Positions 8,696-17,164 are shown, counted from the stretch's first letter. The stretch is DNA of 64,000 bases from JADJWR01 sp964509545 (GCA_964509545.1 CAZDXQ010000007.1:1-64000), one strand, 5' to 3'. Translations and numbers: made by a program. The notes: generated by a model not told the origin, from the sequence alone.

Positions 8696-9736
8696 ATGAT
8701 CTTCGAACACGTCACGACCGGTGGCTGCCAGTCCTACCTGATCGGCTGCGAGAGGGCCAGTGCCGCGACACTGATCGACCCCGAGCTGTCGCGCGTCGAT
8801 CACTACCTGGCGCTGGCGGCGCGCGACGGGTTGCGCATCCGCTGGCTGATCGACACGCACACGCATGCCGATCATTTTTCTGCCACGCATGAACTGACGC
8901 GCCGGCTCGGCGTGCCGGTGGTGATGCATGCGGCGAGCCCGGCGCCCTTCGTCGACCTGCGGCTGGGCGACGGCGAACTGCTGCGCATCGGCGAGTTGCG
9001 GCTGAAGGCGCTGCACACGCCCGGACACACGGCCGACTCGATGTGCCTGCAGGTCGAGGACCGTCTGTTTACCGGCGACACGCTACTGATTGGCGGCACC
9101 GGCCGCACCGACCTGCCGACCGGCGACCCCGAAGCCCTTTACGACAGCCTGTTTCACCGCGTGCTGAGGCTCGATCCATCGCTGAAGGTGCATCCGGCGC
9201 ATGATTACCGCGGCCGCAGCGACTCGACGATCGGAGCCGAGATCGCGACCAACCCGCGGCTGCAGAAACGCGACCGCGCCGAGTTCGTGGCGATGATGAA
9301 CAGTCTGAGCCTGTCGATGCCCGAGCACATCACCGAGGCGCTGCGTACCAACATGAGCGGCGGCCGCACGGTGGCGCAGATGCTGGCCGACGCCGCCGCC
9401 GCGGTGCCGTTCATGTCGCTGGCGGAGCTGAACGCGCGCGTGCAGGCCGGTGATGCGGACCTGATCGTGCTCGACGTGCGCGAGCGCGATGCGTACGAGG
9501 GTGGCCACGTGCCCGGCGCGCGCCTGCTGCCGCGCGGGCAGCTCGAACTGCGCGTCGACCGCGAACTGCCCGATCCGACGCGGCGCATCGTCACCTGCTG
9601 CGAGCTCGGGCAGGTCTCGACGCTCGCCGCGGCGACCTTGCGCGACATGGGTTTCCGCCACGCAGTGGCGCTCGACGGCGGCCTGGCGGCGTGGCGCGAG
9701 GCCGGCTACCCGCTGACGCGCGGCGCGACGCCCTAG
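8696..9736 (+). CDS. MBL-fold hydrolase fused to rhodanese domain (persulfide dioxygenase-like)
   Basis: 346 residues. The N-terminal metallo-beta-lactamase fold (1-240) has the metal-binding motif HTHADH, then HTPGHT, a GDTLL Asp and a late HPAHDY His, the layout of ETHE1/glyoxalase II-type persulfide dioxygenases. The C-terminal rhodanese domain (about 245-340) has LDVRERDAYEGGHVPGA and an active-site loop, TCCELGQVS. The Cys is kept, but the usual Arg of the CxxGxRS loop is Val. The likely role is glutathione persulfide or sulfur oxidation in the cytoplasm. GGAGAAGG directly precedes the ATG. It is followed closely by the convergent alpha/beta hydrolase. Confidence 0.88.
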   Translation: MIFEHVTTGGCQSYLIGCERASAATLIDPELSRVDHYLALAARDGLRIRWLIDTHTHADHFSATHELTRRLGVPVVMHAASPAPFVDLRLGDGELLRIGELRLKALHTPGHTADSMCLQVEDRLFTGDTLLIGGTGRTDLPTGDPEALYDSLFHRVLRLDPSLKVHPAHDYRGRSDSTIGAEIATNPRLQKRDRAEFVAMMNSLSLSMPEHITEALRTNMSGGRTVAQMLADAAAAVPFMSLAELNARVQAGDADLIVLDVRERDAYEGGHVPGARLLPRGQLELRVDRELPDPTRRIVTCCELGQVSTLAAATLRDMGFRHAVALDGGLAAWREAGYPLTRGATP

Positions 9737-9747
9737 CACGGCGCTGC

Positions 9748-10563
9748 TCAGGCGCCGGACGCGGCGAAGTCGGCGATCCGCCGCGCGACGTCGTCGTCCG
9801 CAAGCACACGGCGGTGACCGAGTCCGCGCGTGCGCAGCAGCCGCGCAGTCGGCAGCCGCTGCGCCAGCGCCTCGCCATGCGCGAGCGGGATGACCCGGTC
9901 GTCGGCATCGTGAACGACCAGCGTCGGCGCCTGCACCTGGACGGCGTTGCGCTCGGCTTCGACCTCGGCGAGCCGCATCGCCTCGACCTGCTCGATGGCG
10001 CGCAGATAGGCCTCGGTGGCGGTCGGCGACAGACCGAACCCGCGCGCAAAGCCGCGCAGCGCCCAGGCCGGACGCACCAGCGCGCCGATCAGCACCAGGC
10101 GCCGGGCGAAGGCGCCGCGCGCGACGGCGGTCAGCGCGGCATTGGCGCCCATCGAGTGGCCGATCCAGACGTCGAACGGTCCGTGTTCGCGCGCGATCTT
10201 CTCCAGCGCGCGGACGAAGCGCGGCAGCGACGCGCTGCGCCCACGCGCGGCGCCGTGCCCCGGCAGGTCGGCGGCAAACACGTTCATCCCGCCCGCGGCC
10301 AGCCGGCGCGCCAGCGGCGCCCAGTCCGACGCGGCCGAGTTCCAGCCGTGCACGAGGAGCACGCGCGTTCCGCTCGGCTGCGCCGGCATCGCATGCAGCA
10401 CGACCTCGCCATCGGACAGCCGATGCCGGGCGATCTCGCGCCCGGGTGGCGCCTGGCGCAGGCGCTGCGTGCGCCGGGTCAGCGAGAGCGCGACGCGCGC
10501 CGCCACGCGCGGCGCGACCCGCGACAGCGGGCCGATCGCCCGCCCCAGCAGGATCAGTACCAC
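9748..10563 (-). CDS. Alpha/beta hydrolase
   Basis: A 271-residue serine hydrolase of the alpha/beta fold. It shows the oxyanion region VHGWNSA, the nucleophile elbow GHSMGA, an acid-loop Asp in VVHDADDRVIP and a late His in GLGHRRVL, completing the triad. The N-terminus is hydrophobic (VLILLGRAIGPLS), possibly a short anchor. The substrate is unknown. Translation starts at GTG and overlaps the end of a 42-codon ORF by 10 bases, so the two are probably coupled. A 20-base palindromic operator stands upstream of that ORF, which suggests control by the adjacent TetR protein. Confidence 0.85.
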   Translation of the reverse strand: MVLILLGRAIGPLSRVAPRVAARVALSLTRRTQRLRQAPPGREIARHRLSDGEVVLHAMPAQPSGTRVLLVHGWNSAASDWAPLARRLAAGGMNVFAADLPGHGAARGRSASLPRFVRALEKIAREHGPFDVWIGHSMGANAALTAVARGAFARRLVLIGALVRPAWALRGFARGFGLSPTATEAYLRAIEQVEAMRLAEVEAERNAVQVQAPTLVVHDADDRVIPLAHGEALAQRLPTARLLRTRGLGHRRVLADDDVARRIADFAASGA

Positions 10564-10682
10564 GCGAGGTCCTCGTTGCGGTGCGGGACGTGGTCAGGCC
10601 CGCCCAGCAGCCGCAGCAGGCGATTGGCCCCGGCCTCGACCAGCCGTGCGAGAACGCTGTCGATCAGATAAACACTCAGCAT
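10554..10682 (-). CDS. Small 42-residue ORF preceding the hydrolase
   Basis: The ORF reads MLSVYLIDSVLARLVEAGAN, then RLLRLLGGPDHVPHRNEDLAWY. Its N-terminal half is an amphipathic or hydrophobic helix. The start ATG follows AGGAACGG, a good ribosome site, and its stop lies 10 bases inside the hydrolase gene. It could be a functional micro-protein or a coupling/leader ORF. It lies directly downstream of the palindromic TetR-type operator. No homologue is recognised. Confidence 0.5.
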   Translation of the reverse strand: MLSVYLIDSVLARLVEAGANRLLRLLGGPDHVPHRNEDLAWY

Positions 10683-10693
10683 CTTCCGTTCCT

Positions 10694-10713
10694 TTTCGCA
10701 CGTTCGTGCGAAA
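10694..10713. promoter_or_regulatory. TetR-type operator upstream of the hydrolase operon
   Basis: TTTCGCACG-TT-CGTGCGAAA: perfect 9-base arms with a 2-base spacer, 12 bases before the start of the 42-residue ORF. The same core recurs at 11359-11372 beside the tetR start, so both are probably bound by that repressor. Confidence 0.65.
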
Positions 10714-10736
10714 CAATGCCAAAGAAAAATGCGCGG

Positions 10737-11354
10737 TCAGCGCACGCCCTTGTCCGCCAGCAGGCGGTCGAACGCGACCAGCGCGCGCTTCAGCGCCCGC
10801 TCGTCGCGAAAAAGCCGCAGGTCGTTGTGCAGGCCATAGATGATCGAGCACATCTCGAACGCGACCTGCTCCGGATCGGAGTCGGCCGCCAGCTGCCCCT
10901 CGTCGACCGCCTGCCTGACGTTGCGTGCCAGATGGCGCCGCAGTTCGCCCAGCCCCGCCAGCACCGCGTCGCGCACCGGCCCGGGCCGGTCATCGAACTC
11001 GACCGAGCCACTGATAAACAGGCAACCGTCGCGTCCGATGCCGTCGCGAATCCAGCCGGCCCAGCGTTCCAGCAGGGCGCGCAGCCGCGGCAGGCCGCGC
11101 GGTTCGCGCAGCGCCGGCACCAGCACCGCCTCGATGAACCGGCGCTCGTACTCCTTCAGTGCCGCTACCTGCAGTTCCTCGCGCGAGCCGATGCGCGAGA
11201 ACACTCCGCTCTTCGACAGGCCGGCCCGTTCGGCCACCGTGCCGATGGTCAGGCTTTCCAGCCCGCCCTCCTGCGCCATCTTCAGCGCCGCCTCGACGAT
11301 CGCCGCCCGAGTCAGTTCGGCCTTGGTCAGTCCGCTCAGTTCCACGACCCACAC
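10737..11354 (-). CDS. TetR/AcrR family transcriptional repressor
   Basis: About 205 residues. An N-terminal TetR helix-turn-helix (IGTVAERAGLSKSGVFSRIG, about residues 35-54) is followed by a helical ligand domain of the TetR_C type (RDGCLFISGSVEFDD). The frame is open to an ATG at 11498, but that would place the palindrome at 11359-11372 inside the coding region. GTG 11354 (or 11345) is a more likely start and leaves the operator in the promoter. The gene is divergent from the Acg-type flavoprotein and lies just upstream of the hydrolase operon. Autoregulation plus control of the hydrolase is inferred from the two operators. Confidence 0.85.
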   Translation of the reverse strand: MWVVELSGLTKAELTRAAIVEAALKMAQEGGLESLTIGTVAERAGLSKSGVFSRIGSREELQVAALKEYERRFIEAVLVPALREPRGLPRLRALLERWAGWIRDGIGRDGCLFISGSVEFDDRPGPVRDAVLAGLGELRRHLARNVRQAVDEGQLAADSDPEQVAFEMCSIIYGLHNDLRLFRDERALKRALVAFDRLLADKGVR

Positions 11355-11358
11355 GTTA

Positions 11359-11372
11359 CGCACGATCGTGCG
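11359..11372. promoter_or_regulatory. TetR-type operator at the tetR start
   Basis: CGCACGATCGTGCG is a perfect 14-base palindrome followed by AAAT. It matches the core of the site at 10694-10713 and sits immediately upstream of the proposed tetR GTG start, as expected for autorepression. It could also influence the divergent flavoprotein gene. Confidence 0.6.
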
Positions 11373-11554
11373 AAATTTCAAGCCCAGCCGATGACGGAAT
11401 CGCGCGAGCCGGCGGCCCGGTTTCCGCCAAGGCCACCAGCCTGAAGCGACGTCGACCGGGCGACGCGGCGCCGGCCGCCGCGGTTTGCTCGAGGACAAAC
11501 CCGCCGGCCCGGTAAGGCGGCATCCTGTTCAATGTTGATTCTCAACCTTGCGCT

Positions 11555-12664
11555 ATGCCTTCACGACGCGATCTGCTGCGCCTGTCGACAGTCGCCGCCG
11601 CGAGCCCGCTGCTGCCCGGCTGTGGTGGCGCCGGCTACGACGCGGCCCTTGCCGAAACCCGGCGCCACACCGAGCCCACGCCGACCGAGCCGGTGGCCCT
11701 GCTGCGCGAACTGGTGCGCTATGCGACGCTGGCGGCCAACAGCCACAACACCCAGCCCTGGCGCTTCACACTCGACGCCGACGGCATCACCATCCGGCCC
11801 GACTTCACGCGCAGGACGCCGGCCGTCGATCCCGACGACCACCATCTTTGGGTCAGCCTTGGCTGCGCTGCGGAGAACATCGCGCTTGCCGCCGCCGCCT
11901 TCGGCCGCCGCGCCGAAATCGCGGACGCTGGGCGCACCGACGCGGTTCGCGTGCTGCTGGAACCGATGGCGGCGGTGCGCTCGCCGCTTTATGCCGCGAT
12001 CCCGCAGCGGCAGTGCACGCGCACCGAGTACGACGGCCAGCCCGTGGCCGTCGCCGAACTGCGCGCGCTGGAATCGAGCGCGAGTGGCGGCGGCGCGCGC
12101 GCGCTGCTGCTGACCGACCGCGGCCGGATCGAGTCGGTCGCCGACTTCGTGATCCAGGGCAATACGACGCAGATGCGCGACGCGGCATTCGTGCGCGAGC
12201 TCAAGCACTGGATCCGCTTCAGCGAAGGCGAGGCCCTGGCAAGCCGCGATGGGCTTTTCGCACGCTCGTCCGGGAATCCGGCCCTGCCGCGCTGGCTCGC
12301 CAGCCCGATGTTCGGGCTGTTCTTCACCGAGAAGGCGGAGAACGACAAGTACGCCAGACAGCTGCGTTCTTCGGCCGGCGTGGCGGTGTTCGTCGCCGAC
12401 GCGGAAAACCGTGCGCACTGGGTCGCGGTCGGTCGCGCCTATCAGCGCTTCGCCCTGCTCGCCACCTCGCTCGGCATCCGCAACGCCTTTGTCAACCAGC
12501 CGGTCGAGGTGCCTGCACTGCGGACGCAGTTCGCGCAGTGGCTGCATCTCGGCAGCGCGCGCCCTGATCTCGTCGTGCGCTTCGGCCGCGGCCCGCTGAT
12601 GCCGGCTTCGCTGCGCCGCCCCGTCGACGCGGTGATCGGGGCTGCCGGCGCGCTGCGCGCCTAG
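11555..12664 (+). CDS. Acg-family FMN-binding nitroreductase-like protein, exported
   Basis: 369 residues. The N-terminus SRRDLLRLSTVAAASPLLPG followed by Cys combines a twin-arginine signal with a lipobox-like PGC, so it is probably exported and perhaps lipid-anchored. The mature part has the Acg/nitroreductase pattern: AANSHNTQPWRF (flavin-binding region), LGCAAENIALAA and RVLLEPM. Members bind FMN, but their enzymatic role is poorly known. It is transcribed divergently from tetR with a 200-base shared region, and its own regulation is unknown. Confidence 0.82.
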   Translation: MPSRRDLLRLSTVAAASPLLPGCGGAGYDAALAETRRHTEPTPTEPVALLRELVRYATLAANSHNTQPWRFTLDADGITIRPDFTRRTPAVDPDDHHLWVSLGCAAENIALAAAAFGRRAEIADAGRTDAVRVLLEPMAAVRSPLYAAIPQRQCTRTEYDGQPVAVAELRALESSASGGGARALLLTDRGRIESVADFVIQGNTTQMRDAAFVRELKHWIRFSEGEALASRDGLFARSSGNPALPRWLASPMFGLFFTEKAENDKYARQLRSSAGVAVFVADAENRAHWVAVGRAYQRFALLATSLGIRNAFVNQPVEVPALRTQFAQWLHLGSARPDLVVRFGRGPLMPASLRRPVDAVIGAAGALRA

Positions 12665-12948
12665 CCTCGGGTCGCGCCGGGCGCACCGGGCGTCGCCCTG
12701 GATGCTGCCGCCACAGACTTCCGGGGTGAGCGCCGGCTTGCCGGCGGGATCGCATCGCGGCTGTTTCGGCGGACCTACCGCCCCCCGCCAGGCGGATTTG
12801 ATCCACCTCAGCCTTCTCATCCGTCTTCATCTGAGCAGCCGATGCCTGCAGCCAGTGCTTTCACTGACAATCACCGCAATCCTGCCCTACCGCATCCGCG
12901 CGACACGCGTACCGCGCGAAACGAGCGCCCTGAGCCGAGCACCGCTGC

Positions 12949-13341
12949 ATGGAAGGCCGCCATCCCGACCAGTCCGATCCGATCCGGGTCACGCACGACC
13001 TCGGCGACGCGGATCGACGCAGCTTCGCGCGCTACGGCGTGCGCGGCCAGTGGCGCGTGCATGACCGCGTGCGCCGCCGGCTGATCGGCGAGGTCTGCGA
13101 TATCGGCCTCGGCGGCCTGCGCCTGCAGGGGTCGGAGCCGATTCCGCCGGCGCGGCGCTATGCGCTGTCGATCGAAGTCGTCGTCGACGGCACGGAACGG
13201 CGGCGCATCGACATCACCGCGCGCTGCGCCTGGCACCGGGCGCGGCCCGACCGGCAGTTCGAGGCCGGCTTCGAATTCGTCGAACTGACGGCGCTGATGC
13301 GCAATCGCATCGCGCAGTACATCGACGAGCTGCGCGCCTGA
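12949..13341 (+). CDS. PilZ domain protein
   Basis: A 130-residue single-domain PilZ protein. The c-di-GMP-binding signature is visible as DRRSFARYGVRGQWRV (an RxxxR-like N-terminal arm) and CDIGLGGLRL (the D/NxSxxG element, here DIGLGG with Gly in place of Ser). It is a likely c-di-GMP effector acting by protein contact. It stands alone, with 284 bases of empty sequence before it and the amidohydrolase after it. The diguanylate cyclase and GGDEF-EAL genes at 57-61 kb may supply its ligand. Confidence 0.8.
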   Translation: MEGRHPDQSDPIRVTHDLGDADRRSFARYGVRGQWRVHDRVRRRLIGEVCDIGLGGLRLQGSEPIPPARRYALSIEVVVDGTERRRIDITARCAWHRARPDRQFEAGFEFVELTALMRNRIAQYIDELRA

Positions 13342-13429
13342 GCGCTGGCGAAACCTCACTACGCGACGGCTTTTTCGGCACGCGGTCGCGGCGTAGCATC
13401 GCTGCCGTCCGCGCCAGAAGATTGCATCG

Positions 13430-14242
13430 ATGCGTCATCGCTTTGCCGAGTTGCTGCTCGCATTGGCTCCGGCGCTCGCCACCGCGGCTGAACTGCCGAT
13501 CTTCGACGCCCACCTGCACTACAGCCACGATGCCTGGGACAGCCTGCCGCCGGAAAAGGCGATCGAGTTGCTGAAGACGGCCGGCGTGAAGCGCGGCCTG
13601 GTGTCCAGTTCCAACGACGAGGGACAGCAGCGGCTCGCCGCCGCCGCGCCGGACAGGATCCTGCTGTCGCTGCGACCGTATCGCAAGCGCGGCGACCAGG
13701 GCACGTGGATGCGCGACGACACGGTGCCCGCCTTTCTCGAGGAAAAGCTGGCCCGCCATCGCTACGTCGCGCTCGGCGAGTTCCACATCTACGGCGCCGA
13801 TGTCGACCTGCCGGTGCCGCGGCGGATGGTCGAACTGGCCCGCCGCCATGACCTCGTGCTGCATTCGCATTCCGATGCCGACGCGGTCGAGCGCCAGTTC
13901 AAGCAGTGGCCGCAGGCGCGCATCCTGTGGGCGCACGCCGGCTTCGACACGCCGGCCAACGTGCGGGCGATGTTGCGCCGGCACGGGAATCTGTGGTGCG
14001 ACCTTGCCTTCCGCAGCGACTACGCGCCGGGCGGCGATCTCGACCCCGAGTGGCGCGCATTGTTCGTCGAGTTTCCCGACCGCTTCATGCTCGGCACCGA
14101 CACCTTCACGCCCGAACGCTGGCCGTACGTGGTCGAGCACGCGAAGTTCTCGCGCAGGTGGCTGGCGCAATTGCCGCGCGAGGCGGCCGAACGAATCGCC
14201 TGGCGCAACGGCGAGGCGCTGTTTGCGCCGCGACCGCAATGA
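13430..14242 (+). CDS. Exported amidohydrolase-family protein
   Basis: 270 residues. A Sec-type signal (FAELLLALAPALATAAELP) precedes a TIM-barrel metal hydrolase pattern: FDAHLHYSHD (HxH), a mid His in VLHSHSDA, WAHAGFDT, and a late Asp in FMLGTDTF. This matches the amidohydrolase_2 superfamily. The substrate is unknown and the location is periplasmic. Its stop overlaps the next start (ATGA), so it begins a three-gene operon with a YtkA-like protein and a di-heme peroxidase. Confidence 0.82.
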   Translation: MRHRFAELLLALAPALATAAELPIFDAHLHYSHDAWDSLPPEKAIELLKTAGVKRGLVSSSNDEGQQRLAAAAPDRILLSLRPYRKRGDQGTWMRDDTVPAFLEEKLARHRYVALGEFHIYGADVDLPVPRRMVELARRHDLVLHSHSDADAVERQFKQWPQARILWAHAGFDTPANVRAMLRRHGNLWCDLAFRSDYAPGGDLDPEWRALFVEFPDRFMLGTDTFTPERWPYVVEHAKFSRRWLAQLPREAAERIAWRNGEALFAPRPQ

Positions 14243-14637
14243 GCGTCCGCTGGGGCGCGCTGACGATAATGCTTCTGCCCGTCGCGGCTGCGGCCTGCGT
14301 GCCTGCCCTGTCCGGCGACGATGTGCGCACGATCGAAGGCCGCGACCACGTCGTCGGCTGGCGCGCTCCGCAACCGCTGCCGCTGGCGCAGTTCTTCGCC
14401 ATCGAGCTTGCCGTGTGCGCCCGTGATGGCGCACCGGTCAGCGCGCCGCTCGTCGACGCGACGATGCCCGAGCACGGCCACGGCATGAACTACCGGCCCA
14501 GCGTCGGGCCGCTCGGTTCCGGCCGTTTTCGCGCCACCGGCCTGCTGCTGCACATGCCGGGCCGTTGGCGATTGTCGTTCGCCGTCGGCAATGGCGCCCG
14601 TCGCGAGGCGCTGCATGCCGCGCTGATCGTCGAGTGA
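14239..14637 (+). CDS. FixH/YtkA-like small secreted protein
   Basis: 132 residues. The N-terminal hydrophobic segment ends in AAAACVPAL, a signal peptide with possible lipidation at Cys. The core has MPEHGHGMNYRPSV, GSGRFRATGLLLHMPGRW and RLSFAV, a pattern of the YtkA/FixH-like immunoglobulin fold, often linked to copper or cytochrome maturation. The His/Met-rich PEHGHGM could bind metal. It is coupled by ATGA to the amidohydrolase and lies directly before the di-heme protein. Confidence 0.65.
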   Translation: MSVRWGALTIMLLPVAAAACVPALSGDDVRTIEGRDHVVGWRAPQPLPLAQFFAIELAVCARDGAPVSAPLVDATMPEHGHGMNYRPSVGPLGSGRFRATGLLLHMPGRWRLSFAVGNGARREALHAALIVE

Positions 14638-14687
14638 CCGCGCTTCGGCAGGATCCGCGGGCCGCGCGGCAAGCCTGTGCAACCGCG

Positions 14688-16271
14688 ATGCGAGCACTCC
14701 TGACCGTGCTGCTGGTCGCCGCGCTTCCGGTGGCGCACCCACTGGCCTCGGTGCTCGATTTCAGCGCCCAGGAGCGACGGCAGATTGCCTCATTCGGTCC
14801 GTGGCCGATGCCGGTGTCCGCGGATCCGAGTAACCGCGTCTCCGGCAAGCCCGAAGCGATCGCGCTCGGCGCGCGCCTGTTCTTCGACGCGCGCCTGTCG
14901 CCTATCGGCTATATCGCCTGCGTCACCTGCCACCAGCCGGACCGCGCCTGGGCCGACGGCAAGGCGCGCGCGCACGGCCTGGCCGACGTGCCGCGCAACA
15001 CCCCTGCACTGGCCAACCTGCGGCTGCAGCGCTGGTTCGGCTGGGGCGGCGGCGCCGACAGCCTGTGGATGGCGAGCCTGCGGCCGCTGCTCGATCCGCG
15101 TGAATTCGACTCCAACGCGGCGACGGTGGCCCGCGTCTATGTACGCGACCCCGATCTTGCGTGCCTTTACCGGCGCGCCTTCGGCGAGGCAGCGACGGGT
15201 CGGCGCGCCCGTCATGAGGCCGTGCTGGTGAACACAGCCAAGGCGCTGGCCGCGTTCCAGGAAACGCTGAACACCGGCCGCACGCCGTTCGACGAGTTCC
15301 GCGACGCCCTGCTGCGCGGTGACGGCGACGCCGCCGCCCGTTATCCGGTCGCGGCGCAGCAGGGACTGCGGCTTTTCATCGGCCGCGGCAACTGCATCGC
15401 CTGCCACAACGGACCAAACTTCAGCAACGGCGAGTTCGCCGACGTCGGCGTGCCCTATTTCATCGCGCCCGGCCAGGTCGATGCCGGCCGACATGCGGAC
15501 CTGCAAAATCTGCGCGGCAGCCGATACAACCTGATTGGCTACTTCAACGACGACGCCGGCGGCAGCAGCGCGCAGGCCATCCGGCATGCGACGATCGAGC
15601 CGCGCCACTGGGGCGAATTCAAGGTGCCGAGCCTGCGCAATGCCGCGATCAGCCCGCCCTACATGCACAACGGTTCGTTGCCGACGCTGCGCGACGTGCT
15701 GCTGCACTATTCAAACCTTGACGAATCGCGCATCCATTCCAGCAGCCAGCCGCTGCTGCGAGCGCTGCGCCTGAGCGAGGAAGAGATCAGCGCCCTGCTC
15801 GCGTTCCTCGACACGCTGACCGACCAACACGGCGCCGACCGGCCGCGGCCGGCGCGGGCCGAGTGCCCGCCGCCAGGATCGAATCAGGTCAGATGGCCGA
15901 TCGCTGCCACCGCCGCCGCGATCAGCACCAGCAGCAGCACGATCGACCACAACGGCCGGTCGCCCCGAGGCGGCCGGTCTTCGCGGACCGGTTCGCGCCG
16001 GCTCGGTGCGCGCGCGACGCGCGGCGCCATCGGCATCACCGTGCGCTCCGGTTCCAGCGGCGGCAGCCGGTCCAGCGGAATTCGGGCGGTGAGGTTCATC
16101 GCCGCCACCAGCAATTGCTGCGGCAGTTCGCCGCGAACCTGGCGCGCCAGCCCGAACGCAACCAGGCGCGCGGCGTCGCGCGCCAGGCGCGGCTGCTGCA
16201 GGCGGGGATCGGCAGTGGCGCAATCGGCGAGCGAACGGCGGCCGTCCAGTTGCGCCAGCAGCCGGCGCTGA
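14688..16271 (+). CDS. Di-heme cytochrome c peroxidase/MauG family protein
   Basis: A Sec signal (MRALLTVLLVAALPVAHPLA) is followed by two c-type haem motifs, CVTCH (about residue 80) and CIACH (about residue 237), in the CCP_MauG arrangement with FKVPSLRNAAISPPYMHNGS near 15630. It is periplasmic, reducing H2O2 or oxidising a partner protein. The conserved part ends at LLAFLDTLTD (about 15825), but the frame has no stop until 16271, adding some 150 low-complexity residues antisense to the next gene. That tail may be a real extension or a sign of a lost stop. A GTG at 14634 overlapping the previous stop is an alternative start. Confidence 0.8.
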   Translation: MRALLTVLLVAALPVAHPLASVLDFSAQERRQIASFGPWPMPVSADPSNRVSGKPEAIALGARLFFDARLSPIGYIACVTCHQPDRAWADGKARAHGLADVPRNTPALANLRLQRWFGWGGGADSLWMASLRPLLDPREFDSNAATVARVYVRDPDLACLYRRAFGEAATGRRARHEAVLVNTAKALAAFQETLNTGRTPFDEFRDALLRGDGDAAARYPVAAQQGLRLFIGRGNCIACHNGPNFSNGEFADVGVPYFIAPGQVDAGRHADLQNLRGSRYNLIGYFNDDAGGSSAQAIRHATIEPRHWGEFKVPSLRNAAISPPYMHNGSLPTLRDVLLHYSNLDESRIHSSSQPLLRALRLSEEEISALLAFLDTLTDQHGADRPRPARAECPPPGSNQVRWPIAATAAAISTSSSTIDHNGRSPRGGRSSRTGSRRLGARATRGAIGITVRSGSSGGSRSSGIRAVRFIAATSNCCGSSPRTWRASPNATRRAASRARRGCCRRGSAVAQSASERRPSSCASSRR

Positions 16272-16441
16272 TTGCCGCCCAGCCCAAAGCGTGGCTGGGC
16301 GAGTTCCTCGCGCCCGCGCCGCGTCGGCTCGAGCACGACCGACTCGGCCGCAAGCTCCTCGCGTTTGCCTGCGGGCGCGTTTCGGCCGGCCGGCGGCGAT
16401 CGGCGCATCGCTTGTGGTTGCTGGGTGAAGACATCGGCCAC
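15884..16441 (-). CDS. Uncharacterised protein with C-terminal membrane anchor
   Basis: 185 residues, ending in a single predicted helix (WSIVLLLVLIAAAVAAIGHL) directly before the stop, so tail-anchored. The middle (FGLGGNQRRLLAQLDGRRSL, then ADPRLQQPRLARDAARLVAF) resembles small helical domains in betaproteobacterial regulatory proteins. A Pro/Arg-rich linker follows. No function can be named. It overlaps antisense with the last 388 bases of the di-heme peroxidase frame. Its codon pattern and membrane helix make this strand the more likely coding one there. Confidence 0.6.
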   Translation of the reverse strand: MADVFTQQPQAMRRSPPAGRNAPAGKREELAAESVVLEPTRRGREELAQPRFGLGGNQRRLLAQLDGRRSLADCATADPRLQQPRLARDAARLVAFGLARQVRGELPQQLLVAAMNLTARIPLDRLPPLEPERTVMPMAPRVARAPSRREPVREDRPPRGDRPLWSIVLLLVLIAAAVAAIGHLT

Positions 16442-16611
16442 GCTTCGATGCTAACGGCCACCGTGCCGCCACTGCGCCGCCGAGCGCCTAATCCGAAAGG
16501 ATGCGGCAACGCGTGTTTGCGCTCGTCCGCCCTTCGTCGACGAGCCTCATCCGTCCACCCGTGCGGCGCGTGACTCGGCTTTCGTGCGCGTCCACCTTAG
16601 TCTGTCGACTC

Positions 16612-17100
16612 ATGGCTGCCGCGTTCTTCAACTGCTCTGTACCTCGACTGTCACGCACGCTGCTGCTCGCCGCGACGCTGCTCGCCAGCGGCTGCGCGAC
16701 GGTCACCGGGACGGCGACGCAGCCGGTCAGCATCCACGCCGTCGATACCTTCGATCGCCCGGTCGAAGGCATGCGCTGCCGCATCACCAACGCCGCCGCC
16801 GACTATGTCGGCTCGACGCCGATGTACGACGTGCAGATCCGCCGATCGGCCTCCGATCTGCAGATCGAGTGCCGACGCGGCACGCTGCTCGCGCGCGCGA
16901 CCGCCGTCTCGCGCGGCAGTGGCCTGCTGGGTGCCGTGCTGCCCGGCGGCACCGCGGCGATCCTGATCGACCATCTGAGCGGTTACCGGTACTCGTATCC
17001 GAACACGATGCGGCTGCGCATCGGCGAGCACCTCGTCTTCGACGGCGACGCCGAGCCACCCGCCCGCGGCCGGGTCGAACTCGCCTTCGACACGCACTGA
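16612..17100 (+). CDS. Putative lipoprotein
   Basis: 162 residues. The start at ATG 16612 gives a classic lipoprotein signal: SRTLLLAATLLASGC, with lipobox LASGC. The mature part (ATVTGTATQPVSIHAVDTFD, then a disulfide-compatible MRCRITN, and IECRRGT) resembles beta-rich lipoproteins that bind surface partners. A glycine-rich hydrophobic patch (GLLGAVLPGGTAAILIDHL) lies near the C-terminus. A longer frame from 16501 exists but hides the signal peptide. Its specific role is unknown. Confidence 0.72.
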   Translation: MAAAFFNCSVPRLSRTLLLAATLLASGCATVTGTATQPVSIHAVDTFDRPVEGMRCRITNAAADYVGSTPMYDVQIRRSASDLQIECRRGTLLARATAVSRGSGLLGAVLPGGTAAILIDHLSGYRYSYPNTMRLRIGEHLVFDGDAEPPARGRVELAFDTH

Positions 17101-17164
17101 TCCGGCGCGCGCATTCCAGCGCGGCGAATCACGCACTCGCGTCGCGGCCTGCTAACGTAGGCGC

